From the NCBI GenBank assembly GCA_937876695.1, contig CALFHW010000016.1:1-29709 (forward strand): a DNA stretch of 29,709 nt, read 5' to 3'. The position numbers and the translations under genes are program-made. Shown piece by piece: positions 1-8,445 of the stretch (positions within the stretch are counted from its first letter, which is position 1; each line of letters opens with the position of its first letter). The DNA comes from an uncultured bacterium. Its GTDB lineage: Bacteria > Patescibacteriota > Dojkabacteria > CALFHW01. A model generated the notes under the pieces. That model saw only the letters and a list, made by a program, of their open reading frames with translations, was not told the origin of the DNA and did no database searches.

Positions 1-48
1 TTTGGAGACTTTCGAGTTGTCTAAGAAATTTGTAGACTTCTTGCTTGC

Positions 49-1209
49 CTAGATACCCAACCGGTGCTGCTTGATATAGCTCTGAGTGAGCTTTGCGCCC
101 CACTTTCGCATGAATATCTGCTGCCCTTCCATAATTATTTCGGTACTTCTAGTGGAACGATTACCTCGTTCTTTGTGCAGCACCACCGCTGAAGGCTCCA
201 GGTGGATTTCATAGCCTGCCTCCCGCAGCCGCAGCGCCAGATCACTTTCTTCGTAATACATGAAGTAATCCTCGTCAAATGCACCTACATCCATAACAAC
301 TGGGAATCTGAGCAGCGCGCAGGCGCCATAGAATAGCGGGATTTCTTTGCTAGTTAAATCTTCATCTTTGAGGGAAGCTAAAATTTTCCCATACCCGATG
401 TGATCCGGTAGTTTTGCACCTTTTAGGAACCCTGAACCTAAAGAATTAACAATTTCTACCGCTTCATCTCTATTTACTTCCGGTAATTTAAGAATATACA
501 TTTTCAATGGGGCAAATCCCGTCACCTTATACAAGACTTTGCGGAAGAAAGCTATTATCTTATTACTGCTGTATTTTAGGTCGCCAATAGTTATCTTAAA
601 CCCTCTCATAGACTCATCGTATACTGTCAAATATTGCGGATCATCGCTGACAGGAAGTAGCAACTTAGTCTTATCGTACAAGCACTCTACAAAATCCATT
701 TGCCCGCCTAGCCTACCTAGGGAGAGGTCTCTGTGACTTGCACCAGTAGAAAACTGCGCCGAGAATCTATAGTCACTGTGGTGAAAAAATAAACCTTTGG
801 CGCCTATTATGGAGACCGGGAAGTACTTATCGCTATAAACTACCAGCGGGCCGACCGCTGCTGCTGCTGGTGTGAGCTCTGCGTACTTCACTAGATCACC
901 CAGCCAATCTCTTGTAAAAGCCATGTCTGGTTGAACCAGGCAGACGAATTCCGGTTTTTTGGGAAGTCCAGCTAAATAGGTAAACGCGAAGTTACTACCT
1001 TTGCCAAATCCCAGGTTTACGCCTGTCTCCAACACCGTTACGCCGCGATACACTTTTTTAATTGCCTCCCGGGAGCCATCATTTGAGCCATTATCTACCA
1101 CAATCAACTCATAGCTAGCACCAGCAGGCGTTTGGATTAAATTGGCGATGGTGTCCATCACTACTTGACCTCCATTGTAGTTGACCATTATTAGATAAAC
1201 CTTGCTCAT
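49..1209 (-). CDS. GT2 family glycosyltransferase (rhamnosyltransferase-like) with internal insert
   Basis: A 386-residue GT-A fold glycosyltransferase, expected to transfer an activated sugar onto a surface glycan at the cytoplasmic face of the membrane. The N-terminal nucleotide-binding half is clear (MVNYNGG at 8-14, VDNGSNDGS at 38-46). The metal-binding motif is QPD at 93-95, a common variant of DXD. The C-terminal half has GACALLR (295-301), GAFDEDYFMYYEESDLALRL (309-328) and VVLHKERG (342-349), as in WcaE/rhamnosyltransferase-like GT2 enzymes. Between the halves, roughly residues 130-290, lies extra sequence I do not recognise, so the protein is longer than the usual 250-300 residues. 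No membrane segment is seen. It is divergent from glmS. A TATTAT hexamer 5 nt before the ATG suggests a leaderless mRNA. The sugar and acceptor cannot be told. Confidence 0.9.
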   Translation of the reverse strand: MSKVYLIMVNYNGGQVVMDTIANLIQTPAGASYELIVVDNGSNDGSREAIKKVYRGVTVLETGVNLGFGKGSNFAFTYLAGLPKKPEFVCLVQPDMAFTRDWLGDLVKYAELTPAAAAVGPLVVYSDKYFPVSIIGAKGLFFHHSDYRFSAQFSTGASHRDLSLGRLGGQMDFVECLYDKTKLLLPVSDDPQYLTVYDESMRGFKITIGDLKYSSNKIIAFFRKVLYKVTGFAPLKMYILKLPEVNRDEAVEIVNSLGSGFLKGAKLPDHIGYGKILASLKDEDLTSKEIPLFYGACALLRFPVVMDVGAFDEDYFMYYEESDLALRLREAGYEIHLEPSAVVLHKERGNRSTRSTEIIMEGQQIFMRKWGAKLTQSYIKQHRLGI

Positions 1210-1214
1210 ACTAC

Positions 1215-1220
1215 ATAATA
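1215..1220 (-). promoter_or_regulatory. -10-like hexamer of the GT2 gene, leaderless start
   Basis: Read on the minus strand this is TATTAT, followed by 5 nt and then the ATG. There is no Shine-Dalgarno and no convincing -35. The spacing fits a transcript beginning at or next to the start codon, as at several other genes here. Confidence 0.4.
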
Positions 1221-1280
1221 ACCCAAGCTGATGCTAAACTGGGAATTAGTGATAGAAATTCGTAAGGTCCGTTAGCCAAT

Positions 1281-1310
1281 TTGAGGGATAATAGCAATTT
1301 TATTTATGAA
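1281..1310 (+). promoter_or_regulatory. Candidate glmS promoter
   Basis: TTGAGG (1281-1286), an 18 nt spacer and TATGAA (1305-1310). Transcription would begin about 5 nt before the glmS ATG, leaving almost no leader, and no Shine-Dalgarno is visible. A TATAGG at 1313-1318 is an alternative but is only 3 nt from the ATG. No room exists for a glmS ribozyme. Confidence 0.3.
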
Positions 1311-1321
1311 CTTATAGGCCA

Positions 1322-3172
1322 ATGTGTGGAATTTTTGGATTTTCAGGCTACAACCAGGCAGCACCTTACTTACTGCGCGGACTTAAGAGACTTGAGTATA
1401 GGGGCTACGACTCCTGGGGAATATCGGTTCTTAATGGAGGCAAGATCTTAACCGACAAACAAATTGGGCATCTGCCTGAAATTGATAGCTACCTGGCTGA
1501 TTCAAAGCTAATGGAGAGGACAGGTGCCGCAGATGGGTCTGCAGACGGTCATACGGAAAACCGCATGATCGGGATTGCTCATACACGTTGGGCTACTCAC
1601 GGCGGTGTCACCCAGGTGAACGCCCACCCACATAGCAGTAGTGACCGCAGCTTCGTGCTAGCCCAAAACGGAATTGTAGAGAATTATCAGGAGCTTAAGC
1701 AACAACTAGCAGCCCAAGGTCACCAATTTCAGAGCCAAACAGACACCGAGGTAATTGTGCGTCTGATTGAACAGGAGCTGAAAGCATCCCCGAGTGAGTT
1801 GTTCCAGGCTGTCGGTAGGGCGTTTAGCAAACTCGAGGGTAGAAATACAATTATTGTGCTAGCGGTAAGCGGTGAAATCATTGCTATCCGCAACGGTTCC
1901 CCACTTGTAGCAGGGCAGCGACAGTTAGAAGCTCAAAAAGAGTACTTCATCGGCTCTGATTACCTGTCTTTTGCCAACCACACCAACAGCATCATGGAGC
2001 TTGCCAATTTCGAAGGAGTCTATGTCAGAGGGGATGAAATCCAGAAGATTACAGTCAACCCCGAGGGCAAAGGTGAGATGAGTCTTGAGCCAGCGAAATT
2101 TCATAGCGTGGCTCATGAGGATATTGACATCGATAAAGGCGGCTTTCCCGATTTTATGCTCAAGGAAATCCACGAACAGGCTGACACTATTGGCGGCGCG
2201 ACTGCCTACACCTTGGAGGAGCTAGCGCCGCTCATCGATGCCATCAGGCAGGCGCGTACTGTCTATACTGTAGGCTGCGGTACTGCGGCCTATGCTGCAG
2301 GGCAAATCGCTTACTATTTACGAAAGTTAGCGGGAGTTAAGGCCTTGGAGCTGAAAGGCTACGAGTTAGATAGTTACAAAAATCTATTTGAGAAGCATGA
2401 CCTGTTGATCGCCATTTCCCAAAGCGGAGAAACTGCTGATACTATTGAAGCCGTCGAATTTATGAAGGCCGCTGGCGGCAAAGTAGCTAGTATTGTCAAC
2501 ATGATCGGCTCCAGTCTGACCAAAATCTCTGATTTCCCTTACCTATCTAGAACCGGAGCTGAGATCTGCGTGGCCTCCACCAAGGCTTTTACTGCTCAGA
2601 TCGCCTGGGGCTTTCTGCTGGCATCCACCCTGAACGGCAAATTCAGCGAAGCTAAAAGTGAGCTAAAGCAGACCAGTGCGAGCATCCGGCAGTTATTGGA
2701 TAGTGATCTGAATGACAAGGTAGCCCAGGTTGTGGATTATATGAAGGGTCAAGAACACGCGTTCGTGCTGGGTAGAGGCCAGAATTTCTACATTGCCTTG
2801 GAGGGCGCGCTCAAAGTTAAAGAGATAACATATAAGCACTTTGAGGGCTTTGCTGCGGGCGAACTTAAACACGGTGTCATCGCTTTGATCGACAAAGGCA
2901 CTCCTGTGTTCGCAATTATTTCAAACGACGAGAGCAGCAGTGACATGCTCTCGAGCGTAGCCGAGGTAAAAGCTAGAGGCGGCATGATCATCGCAATCTC
3001 GCCGAAAAACAATGAGTTATTTGATATTTGGATCCAGACGCCGGAGTTAGCGCACACCTCTGCACTAGTAAATGTTATCCCTTTTCAGTTATTATCTCAT
3101 CATCTGGGTGTGGCATTGGGTAACAATGTCGACAAACCTCGTAATTTAGCTAAAAGCGTAACTGTAAAATAA
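1322..3172 (+). CDS. glmS: Glutamine--fructose-6-phosphate aminotransferase (isomerizing)
   Basis: Makes glucosamine-6-phosphate from fructose-6-phosphate and glutamine, the first committed step to UDP-GlcNAc and peptidoglycan. The 616 residues are the normal length. The class II amidotransferase domain starts with MCGIFG, giving the Cys2 nucleophile, and keeps HTRWATHG (87-94) and NGIVENY (116-122). Two SIS sugar-isomerase domains follow, with VGCGTAAYAAG (317-327; CGTA where CGTS is usual), SQSGETADT (366-374) and VASTKAFTAQ (417-426). The C-terminus KPRNLAKSVTVK is the family signature. A short hydrophilic insert sits near residues 63-80. Its TAA stop shares one base with the yvcK ATG (TAATG), so the two are probably translationally coupled. 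Confidence 0.97.
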   Translation: MCGIFGFSGYNQAAPYLLRGLKRLEYRGYDSWGISVLNGGKILTDKQIGHLPEIDSYLADSKLMERTGAADGSADGHTENRMIGIAHTRWATHGGVTQVNAHPHSSSDRSFVLAQNGIVENYQELKQQLAAQGHQFQSQTDTEVIVRLIEQELKASPSELFQAVGRAFSKLEGRNTIIVLAVSGEIIAIRNGSPLVAGQRQLEAQKEYFIGSDYLSFANHTNSIMELANFEGVYVRGDEIQKITVNPEGKGEMSLEPAKFHSVAHEDIDIDKGGFPDFMLKEIHEQADTIGGATAYTLEELAPLIDAIRQARTVYTVGCGTAAYAAGQIAYYLRKLAGVKALELKGYELDSYKNLFEKHDLLIAISQSGETADTIEAVEFMKAAGGKVASIVNMIGSSLTKISDFPYLSRTGAEICVASTKAFTAQIAWGFLLASTLNGKFSEAKSELKQTSASIRQLLDSDLNDKVAQVVDYMKGQEHAFVLGRGQNFYIALEGALKVKEITYKHFEGFAAGELKHGVIALIDKGTPVFAIISNDESSSDMLSSVAEVKARGGMIIAISPKNNELFDIWIQTPELAHTSALVNVIPFQLLSHHLGVALGNNVDKPRNLAKSVTVK

Positions 3173-4224
3173 TGGACTCCAAACAAAAATTAAACGTAGT
3201 TGTAATTGGCGGCGGCACAGGCACATTCACTGCTCTCAGCGGGCTGAAGCATTACCGCAACTGCGAACTAACAGCTGTGGTTACTATGACTGATAATGGT
3301 GGTAGTGCAGGCAAATTAAGAGACGAATTTGGTTACTTGCCTGTGGGAGATATTAGGCAGTGCTTGGTTGCTCTGAGTAGGGAGGATGGAGCCAGTATGA
3401 TTCTAAGGCAACTTTTTCAATACCGCTTTCCAGAGTCTAAGACGGAATTATCGGGTCATAGCTTTGGCAATCTTTTTCTGACAGTACTAACCGAGATTTT
3501 GGGCTCGGAGGTAAAAGCCATCGAGGCGGCAGTAGACATTTTGAATGTGGAAGGTAAAATCTTGCCAATCACTACCGACAATGTCGATTTAATGGCGGAA
3601 TACGACGACGGTAGCGTGTTGATGGGCGAGAAAAACATCGACGAACCTAATGAGAAGCACAACGGGACAGCCAAGGTCAAACGGCTCTGGACCCAACCAC
3701 CTGCGATAATTCACCCCCCCACTAGGCAAGCTATCGCCAGGGCTGATTTCATAGTGATGGGTCCTGGCGATCTATACTCAAGTCTACTAGCAAATATCGT
3801 GGTGGGAGACGTAGCACAGGCGATCAAGGACTCTCCAGCCAAAATCGTTTTCGTCGGCAATTTAGTCTCTAAATTCGGCCAGACGCACGGTCTCAAGCAG
3901 TCCGATTATCTGGCCGAAATGGCCAAATATATTGGCAGACCTGCTGATTTTGCCCTGATTAATGACGCTCCTTTACCTGAGGATATCCTAGAAAAATATC
4001 GCGAGGAACAGAGTTACCCTGTAGAGGACGATTTGGGTAGCCAACCAACTGAAGTGGCCGTCAACGTAACTCAAGTGGTCCGTCAGGCTCTATTATCTGA
4101 AGAAATCGTCAATCGCGAAAGCGGCGATATTGTTCGCAGAAGCCTGCTTAGACACGACAGCCAGAAACTGGCGAAAGCGCTGATGGGCATTTTTGCTGGA
4201 AGTTCACCGCAAACTATCAAATAA
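3172..4224 (+). CDS. yvcK: YvcK/GlmR family UDP-GlcNAc-binding regulator (CofD-like)
   Basis: A 350-residue member of the CofD/YvcK family. It has VVIGGGTGTFTALSGLK (10-26), VTMTDNGGSAGKLRDEFG (37-54), GHSFGNLFL (about 93-101) and GPGDLYSSLLANIVV in the middle. YvcK of Bacillus (renamed GlmR) binds UDP-GlcNAc and is reported to act on GlmS to direct carbon to the cell wall; it is not an F420 enzyme. Here the gene overlaps glmS by one base, which fits that role directly. It begins at an ATG with no Shine-Dalgarno and probably depends on glmS translation. The name gluconeogenesis factor is also used for this family. Family certain; molecular role taken from the Bacillus homologue. Confidence 0.9.
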   Translation: MDSKQKLNVVVIGGGTGTFTALSGLKHYRNCELTAVVTMTDNGGSAGKLRDEFGYLPVGDIRQCLVALSREDGASMILRQLFQYRFPESKTELSGHSFGNLFLTVLTEILGSEVKAIEAAVDILNVEGKILPITTDNVDLMAEYDDGSVLMGEKNIDEPNEKHNGTAKVKRLWTQPPAIIHPPTRQAIARADFIVMGPGDLYSSLLANIVVGDVAQAIKDSPAKIVFVGNLVSKFGQTHGLKQSDYLAEMAKYIGRPADFALINDAPLPEDILEKYREEQSYPVEDDLGSQPTEVAVNVTQVVRQALLSEEIVNRESGDIVRRSLLRHDSQKLAKALMGIFAGSSPQTIK

Positions 4225-4238
4225 CGCTAGAATAAGTC

Positions 4239-4637
4239 ATGGGCAATTCAAAGCAGAATACTAACTACACTCAATTAGTAGCCAAGGCTAAGAAATTCGT
4301 AGCCGCTGAGCAGTTGGATCAAAAAAATGCCAAGTATGAAGAAAGCGACCCTAGACTGATTGAGGCTGCCTTGGAAGTTGCCGAAACCAGCAAGAACATA
4401 CTTTCTGGCCTTTATTTTGACTTTAGGCAAACAGGCGGGGGCAGCCTGCGTAGACTCAAGAACGCTGTGTTAGGTAAAATCGCTAGTATTGTGCGCAATA
4501 CCCTAGAGAGAAGCTTACTTTCGCAGCAGAAGTTCAACGAGCAGGCGTTGTTTCTGATCAAATCACTACAAAAAGATAATTCTGAGCTGCGCAGACAAAT
4601 TTCCGAATTGAAAACTATGAAGGATTCTAGCAAATGA
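4239..4637 (+). CDS. Small coiled-coil protein of the glycosyltransferase cluster
   Basis: A 132-residue soluble protein of no family I can name with certainty. Residues 40-60 are helical (IEAALEVAETSKNILSGLYF). Residues 69-95 are basic and amphipathic. Residues 96-128 (QQKFNEQALFLIKSL, then DNSELRRQISELK) should form a coiled coil. The pattern of a basic stretch, then QQ..FN, then a leucine-rich coil resembles helical segments found beside glycosyltransferases and methyltransferases of O-antigen clusters; this is an impression from memory. It lies 14 nt after yvcK and overlaps the next glycosyltransferase by 4 nt (ATGA), so it is probably co-translated with that enzyme and may be its partner or a length-setting coil. 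Confidence 0.75.
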   Translation: MGNSKQNTNYTQLVAKAKKFVAAEQLDQKNAKYEESDPRLIEAALEVAETSKNILSGLYFDFRQTGGGSLRRLKNAVLGKIASIVRNTLERSLLSQQKFNEQALFLIKSLQKDNSELRRQISELKTMKDSSK

Positions 4638-6982
4638 CTACCGAAGTTCTAATTTATGGCCCTTGTGCAGACGAATATTCACTAGCCAAGGTCAACCGCA
4701 GTCTGGCAGTTGCCCTCCGCGATCTAGCCGCATCCAGTAGCATTGAGAATCCCGTAAGAATTCAGATAGGGGCACATAGCACAGAAGTTTCTAGGCTTCC
4801 TAGTGCGACAGATTTAGCGCGATACCCAGAGCTATCAGGTCTTTCCATTGACCTGGATAAGCCGGAGTGGAAAGATAAACAGTGGGATATTGTTATCTAT
4901 AATAATTTCCCTAAAGATCCTCGCAGCTTACATGGACTAGCTGAGTTACCCGGGAAAGTCAAAATCTCGCTACTAGCTTGGGAAGAAAATCGTTTTCCTG
5001 AGAAATGGGTCAAAGAATACAATGACCACCTCGACTGCGTATTTGCTGCCAGCCTGCACACATTAATGGTACTGAGAAGATCTGGTGTAAGGCTGCCCAT
5101 ATACATAATTCCTAATGCACCTTTCCCCCTGGCGCAGAGCGAGAATTCGGATGACGATAAAGCCCAGCAAGTAGCGCTCGCTAGCAGGTCTAAGCAGCTG
5201 GCTGGTGTGACTGAAGCCAAAAGATCCGGGGAGCAGCTGCTTCTACATATCAGCAGCGGCCTGGCGCGCAAAGGTGCGAAAGAGTTAATCACTGCCTTCG
5301 CCAGCGAATTCTATTCGAATGCTGGCCAAGACCCGAGAGATGAAACCCTCAGGCCGATATTAGTTATCAAAAGTTACCCCAACTCCACCAATGAGTTCCC
5401 TTCTGCCATCAGCAGTTTGCCTAAGGAAGTTAGAGAAAGAGTGATTTACCTCGATAGCGATTTTAGTGACGCCGAAATGATGGCCTTGATGGGTATGTGC
5501 GACGTATATGTCTCTCCCAGTAAGGCTGAGGGCTTTAATATGCCAGTACTAGAGGCGATGGACATGGGGCTAGTGGTGGTGGCCACCGGCTGGAGCGGCC
5601 AGATGGACTTTCTCAACGATTACAATAGCTATCTAGTTGATTATGAGCTTAAACCAGCTCGTAGCCATCTGGATAACCCCGGTGCCTTCTGGGCAGAGCC
5701 AGATGCAGCTGACCTAGGCCGCAAGATGATGCTGGCACTAAGCAGCGACAATAAGGCCAAGATTCTACGTGCGTGGCACACTTCCAGAAGGTTTAACTGG
5801 AGTGACTCAGCTGCCAAGATCATCAGCCTATTACCAGCCTTGAGGTCATTAGAGAAGCTAGCAGATACACACTTAGCCGTCGTCTCTACTTATAACACAG
5901 TCTGTGGAATTGCTGAATACTCATCTTACCTGTATAGCGAGCTGGAGAGTTCCTTCGCGTCGGTGAGCTACTTGGCCACAAAAGATACCACCAACCGCGT
6001 GAATATAGACAAAGACAACGTGCATAGACTCTGGGAACACGGAGAGGTCGATTTTGCAGGTGTCCTCGACTTCTGCAAGCGTCGCCAGGCTGAAGGGAAG
6101 TTAGATCTAGTCCACATACAGTATAACTTAGGATTCTATAACTTCATGGCCTTGAAAAGACTAATTGACGGTTTGGAAAAGCTAGACCTCAAGATAATTC
6201 TTACCCCACATGCAGTACAATACCCTGGGTCTGAGCTAGGCCAACTCAAGGATACCTTACGAAAGTGCCATCAAATCCATGTCCTCAACCAGGACGACCT
6301 GGCCTACCTAAATAAACAAGGCCTCACTAATTGCTATCATTTCCCACACGGTGGGATTATGTTCCCCTATCAGAGTAAAGCTAGATTACGCAGCAGGTTG
6401 GGTTTTGAGGACTCAACTCCAGTAATCGCTACCCATGGATTTTTAGTAGAGAATAAAGGCGTATTTGAAACTCTCGAAGCAGTCTCCCAGCTTAAGTTGC
6501 AGTACCCGGACGTCAAGCTCATTGCGCTCAACGCAGTCAATCCCCGAAATATGAACTCTGCTGCCCTAGCTATACGGTTTAAGGAAGAGATAACTCGCCT
6601 CAATCTGGAGAATAACGTAATTCATATTTCCGATTTCCTAGACCGCGAAGAGATTATTACGATCTTAGGCCTGGCAGACATGCTGGTGTTTGCATATCCT
6701 GAGTCCAAGGAGACCGCCAGCGGCTCGATACGCCTTGCGCTTGCCGCGGGCAGGCCAGTCATTGTAAGTAGGTCATCGCAGCTCAAAGATCTACATGACG
6801 TCTGCCATACAATTACAGACAACACTCCTAACAGCATAGCTTCGGCCGTTGAGCAGCTATACACTGACAATGATCTCAGCCATGAGGTACTGCTAAAGAT
6901 ACAGAGCTACGCAGCTGCGAACTCCTGGGCAGAACTGAGCTGTGAGTACTTCGCACTAGTCAACAAACTGTCCAGTCACTAA
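4634..6982 (+). CDS. Tandem GT-B glycosyltransferase (two GT4-like modules)
   Basis: A 782-residue cytoplasmic protein made of two GT-B modules. Module 1 (about 1-405) has HISSGLARKGAKELITAF and the EX7E motif EGFNMPVLE with E299 and E307, as in active GT4 enzymes. Module 2 (about 410-782) starts STYNTVCGIAEYSSYL and has THGFLVENKGVFETLEA and FAYPESKETASGSIRLALAAG. In its EX7E position E693 is present but the second Glu is Leu701, so it may be impaired or use a different donor. Two-module GT4 proteins usually build surface polysaccharides with two successive linkages. The start overlaps the small coiled-coil gene (ATGA). The 3' end overlaps convergent radC by 27 nt. Confidence 0.88.
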   Translation: MTTEVLIYGPCADEYSLAKVNRSLAVALRDLAASSSIENPVRIQIGAHSTEVSRLPSATDLARYPELSGLSIDLDKPEWKDKQWDIVIYNNFPKDPRSLHGLAELPGKVKISLLAWEENRFPEKWVKEYNDHLDCVFAASLHTLMVLRRSGVRLPIYIIPNAPFPLAQSENSDDDKAQQVALASRSKQLAGVTEAKRSGEQLLLHISSGLARKGAKELITAFASEFYSNAGQDPRDETLRPILVIKSYPNSTNEFPSAISSLPKEVRERVIYLDSDFSDAEMMALMGMCDVYVSPSKAEGFNMPVLEAMDMGLVVVATGWSGQMDFLNDYNSYLVDYELKPARSHLDNPGAFWAEPDAADLGRKMMLALSSDNKAKILRAWHTSRRFNWSDSAAKIISLLPALRSLEKLADTHLAVVSTYNTVCGIAEYSSYLYSELESSFASVSYLATKDTTNRVNIDKDNVHRLWEHGEVDFAGVLDFCKRRQAEGKLDLVHIQYNLGFYNFMALKRLIDGLEKLDLKIILTPHAVQYPGSELGQLKDTLRKCHQIHVLNQDDLAYLNKQGLTNCYHFPHGGIMFPYQSKARLRSRLGFEDSTPVIATHGFLVENKGVFETLEAVSQLKLQYPDVKLIALNAVNPRNMNSAALAIRFKEEITRLNLENNVIHISDFLDREEIITILGLADMLVFAYPESKETASGSIRLALAAGRPVIVSRSSQLKDLHDVCHTITDNTPNSIASAVEQLYTDNDLSHEVLLKIQSYAAANSWAELSCEYFALVNKLSSH

Positions 6983-7651
6983 ACTAGTATAACCCTGGCC
7001 AATAACAATATGATCTGATAAGCTTACACCGACGATCCTGCAGGCTTGCCTTAGCCTTTTTGTAAAATCGATATCTTGTGGCGAAGGATCGGTATTCCCT
7101 GACGGATGATTGTGTAGAATCACTATAGCCCTAGCCTTGAGAGCGAATGCCGGTACTAGTATCTCCCTTATCTCACATTGCACTATATTTGTATTTCCCA
7201 CGGCCAGCAGCTCCTCGCCTAATAGACAGTGGTTCTGATCCAGGTAAAGTGCGCGCAGTTCCTCCCTTTTCTTATCCATCATAAACTTATAGCGAGCATA
7301 AATCTTCTCCGGTGTATTTAATAGCGGTCTGCCGGTGTACTCATCTTTGAAGATCCTCCTACCCAGCTCAAACATAGCTAGTAGCTGCATAGCTTTCACC
7401 TTACCTAGCTCCAAGTTTATCGCTAAGCGCTCATAGCTCTGCTCGCTGACAAAGTTCATCACCCCATAGTCCTTGATAATCCTATCTGCCAGGGCAAATA
7501 CACTCTCGCCCTTACTCCCCACGTTTAGGACTATGGCCAGCAGCTGGCTATTACTGAGGGCCCGCGGCCCCAGGGATTCAAGCCTCTCCCTGGGGCCATT
7601 TATTAACTTTTGAGTTTGCAGACCACACACAAGAGGTATATTAAACCTCAA
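6956..7651 (-). CDS. radC: RadC family JAB/MPN protein
   Basis: A 231-residue RadC (UPF0758) protein. The N-terminal helix-hairpin-helix-like part reads GPRERLESLGPRALSNSQLL (19-38). The C-terminal JAB/MPN+ domain has the metal ligands in HNHPSG (H180, H182) and SPQD (S190, D193), with E131 in REELRALYLD as the likely catalytic Glu. RadC is common but its function is unsettled; the old claim of a DNA-repair role has not held up well. The longest frame starts with TTG at 7651. A GTG at 7630 is an attractive alternative, because TAATAT lies 7 nt before it and the family normally begins shortly before PRERL. The 3' end overlaps the glycosyltransferase on the other strand by 27 nt. Confidence 0.93.
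   Translation of the reverse strand: MRFNIPLVCGLQTQKLINGPRERLESLGPRALSNSQLLAIVLNVGSKGESVFALADRIIKDYGVMNFVSEQSYERLAINLELGKVKAMQLLAMFELGRRIFKDEYTGRPLLNTPEKIYARYKFMMDKKREELRALYLDQNHCLLGEELLAVGNTNIVQCEIREILVPAFALKARAIVILHNHPSGNTDPSPQDIDFTKRLRQACRIVGVSLSDHIVIGQGYTSLVTGQFVD
7633..7649. promoter_or_regulatory. Inverted repeat at the radC start
   Basis: GAGGT, 7 nt, ACCTC. The spacer contains TAATAT on the minus strand (7638-7643), which would be a -10 box 7 nt from the GTG at 7630. The repeat could be an operator over that -10, or chance. Confidence 0.3.
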
Positions 7652-7716
7652 ACCTGAAATACTTCTATAGAAATTATGAAGCCAGCATTAAATTTTGCTA
7701 GTTACTGAAGATAAGT

Positions 7717-8418
7717 CTAGTTGACTCTTACTAACGGCTTGCGAAATGCCCCACGGTAAAACACCAAACCCCAGCGAGACATATTCTCCTTGATCAAATC
7801 ATCCAAGTACTGCTCACCGCCAAAAGCCTTCTCGCTGATGGCATATAGGAGTTCCTCACCAACCTCACCTACCTTAGAAATCGCAGCATCAGTCTTACAA
7901 ACTAACCAAAAGCTATCTGTAACTAGCCCAGAAACTGTGGCATTAGCGGCCAGCAAGGACCTGATATCAGTATCCGAGAAGAAGCTGTAGGTAGTCTTGT
8001 CCTCTGAATTCTTATGTTCGGGGTGGGTGTGGACGTTGAATAGAAAGCCCAGTTGTCCACCTTGCGCCATCTGCGCAGGCTTGATGGCGCTCTTACTCAC
8101 TACCCGCCCGTCCAGAATTATATTTCGATAATAAACCCTTTTTCTCTGGTCAATCTCATATTTGATGCTCATGCTATGAGAGGATGTAACCTGCTGCCTG
8201 CTACCGCGCAGCGGCGTAGTCAAAAAAGTCTCGCCCTCAGCGAAGAAAAATGAGGTCTCGTACTCATGCCCGTCCATACGTGTGAGGTTATAAAGTCTTT
8301 GGATACCCTCCCAAGCCTTACTATCGAGGGTTATCTCTCGTGGCCAAGCACTAGCAGGAGGATTCCTGCGCGCATCTCTCCATTTCCTCAAGAATTTAAA
8401 GAATTCTGAATAATTCAT
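7717..8418 (-). CDS. JAMM/JAB-like metalloprotein next to radC
   Basis: A 233-residue protein without an obvious named family. The core looks like a JAB/MPN+ (JAMM) domain: E54 within HEYETSFFF as the candidate catalytic Glu, then FNVHTHP (127-133) giving H130 and H132, then SDTD (148-151) giving S148 and D151 of the SxxD part. The spacer between HxHP and SxxD is 14 residues, longer than the 6 in neighbouring RadC. The first 35 residues are basic and may be a separate helix. No signal peptide or membrane segment is seen. JAMM domains are deubiquitinase-like isopeptidases, RadC, or nucleotide-processing factors; which applies here is unknown. The assignment rests on motif order and is an inference. 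TATATT lies 7 nt before the ATG. Confidence 0.65.
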   Translation of the reverse strand: MNYSEFFKFLRKWRDARRNPPASAWPREITLDSKAWEGIQRLYNLTRMDGHEYETSFFFAEGETFLTTPLRGSRQQVTSSHSMSIKYEIDQRKRVYYRNIILDGRVVSKSAIKPAQMAQGGQLGFLFNVHTHPEHKNSEDKTTYSFFSDTDIRSLLAANATVSGLVTDSFWLVCKTDAAISKVGEVGEELLYAISEKAFGGEQYLDDLIKENMSRWGLVFYRGAFRKPLVRVN

Positions 8419-8425
8419 TTACTCT

Positions 8426-8431
8426 AATATA
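8426..8431 (-). promoter_or_regulatory. -10-like hexamer of the JAMM-like gene
   Basis: TATATT on the minus strand, 7 nt before the ATG at 8418, with no Shine-Dalgarno. The spacing is that of a leaderless promoter. No good -35 is seen. Confidence 0.4.
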
Positions 8432-8445
8432 GCCTAAACTCGTCC

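Noticed and set aside
1210..1321. glmS ribozyme in the glmS leader
   Set aside because: The gap is 112 nt, contains a divergent promoter, and the predicted transcript start is about 5 nt from the ATG.
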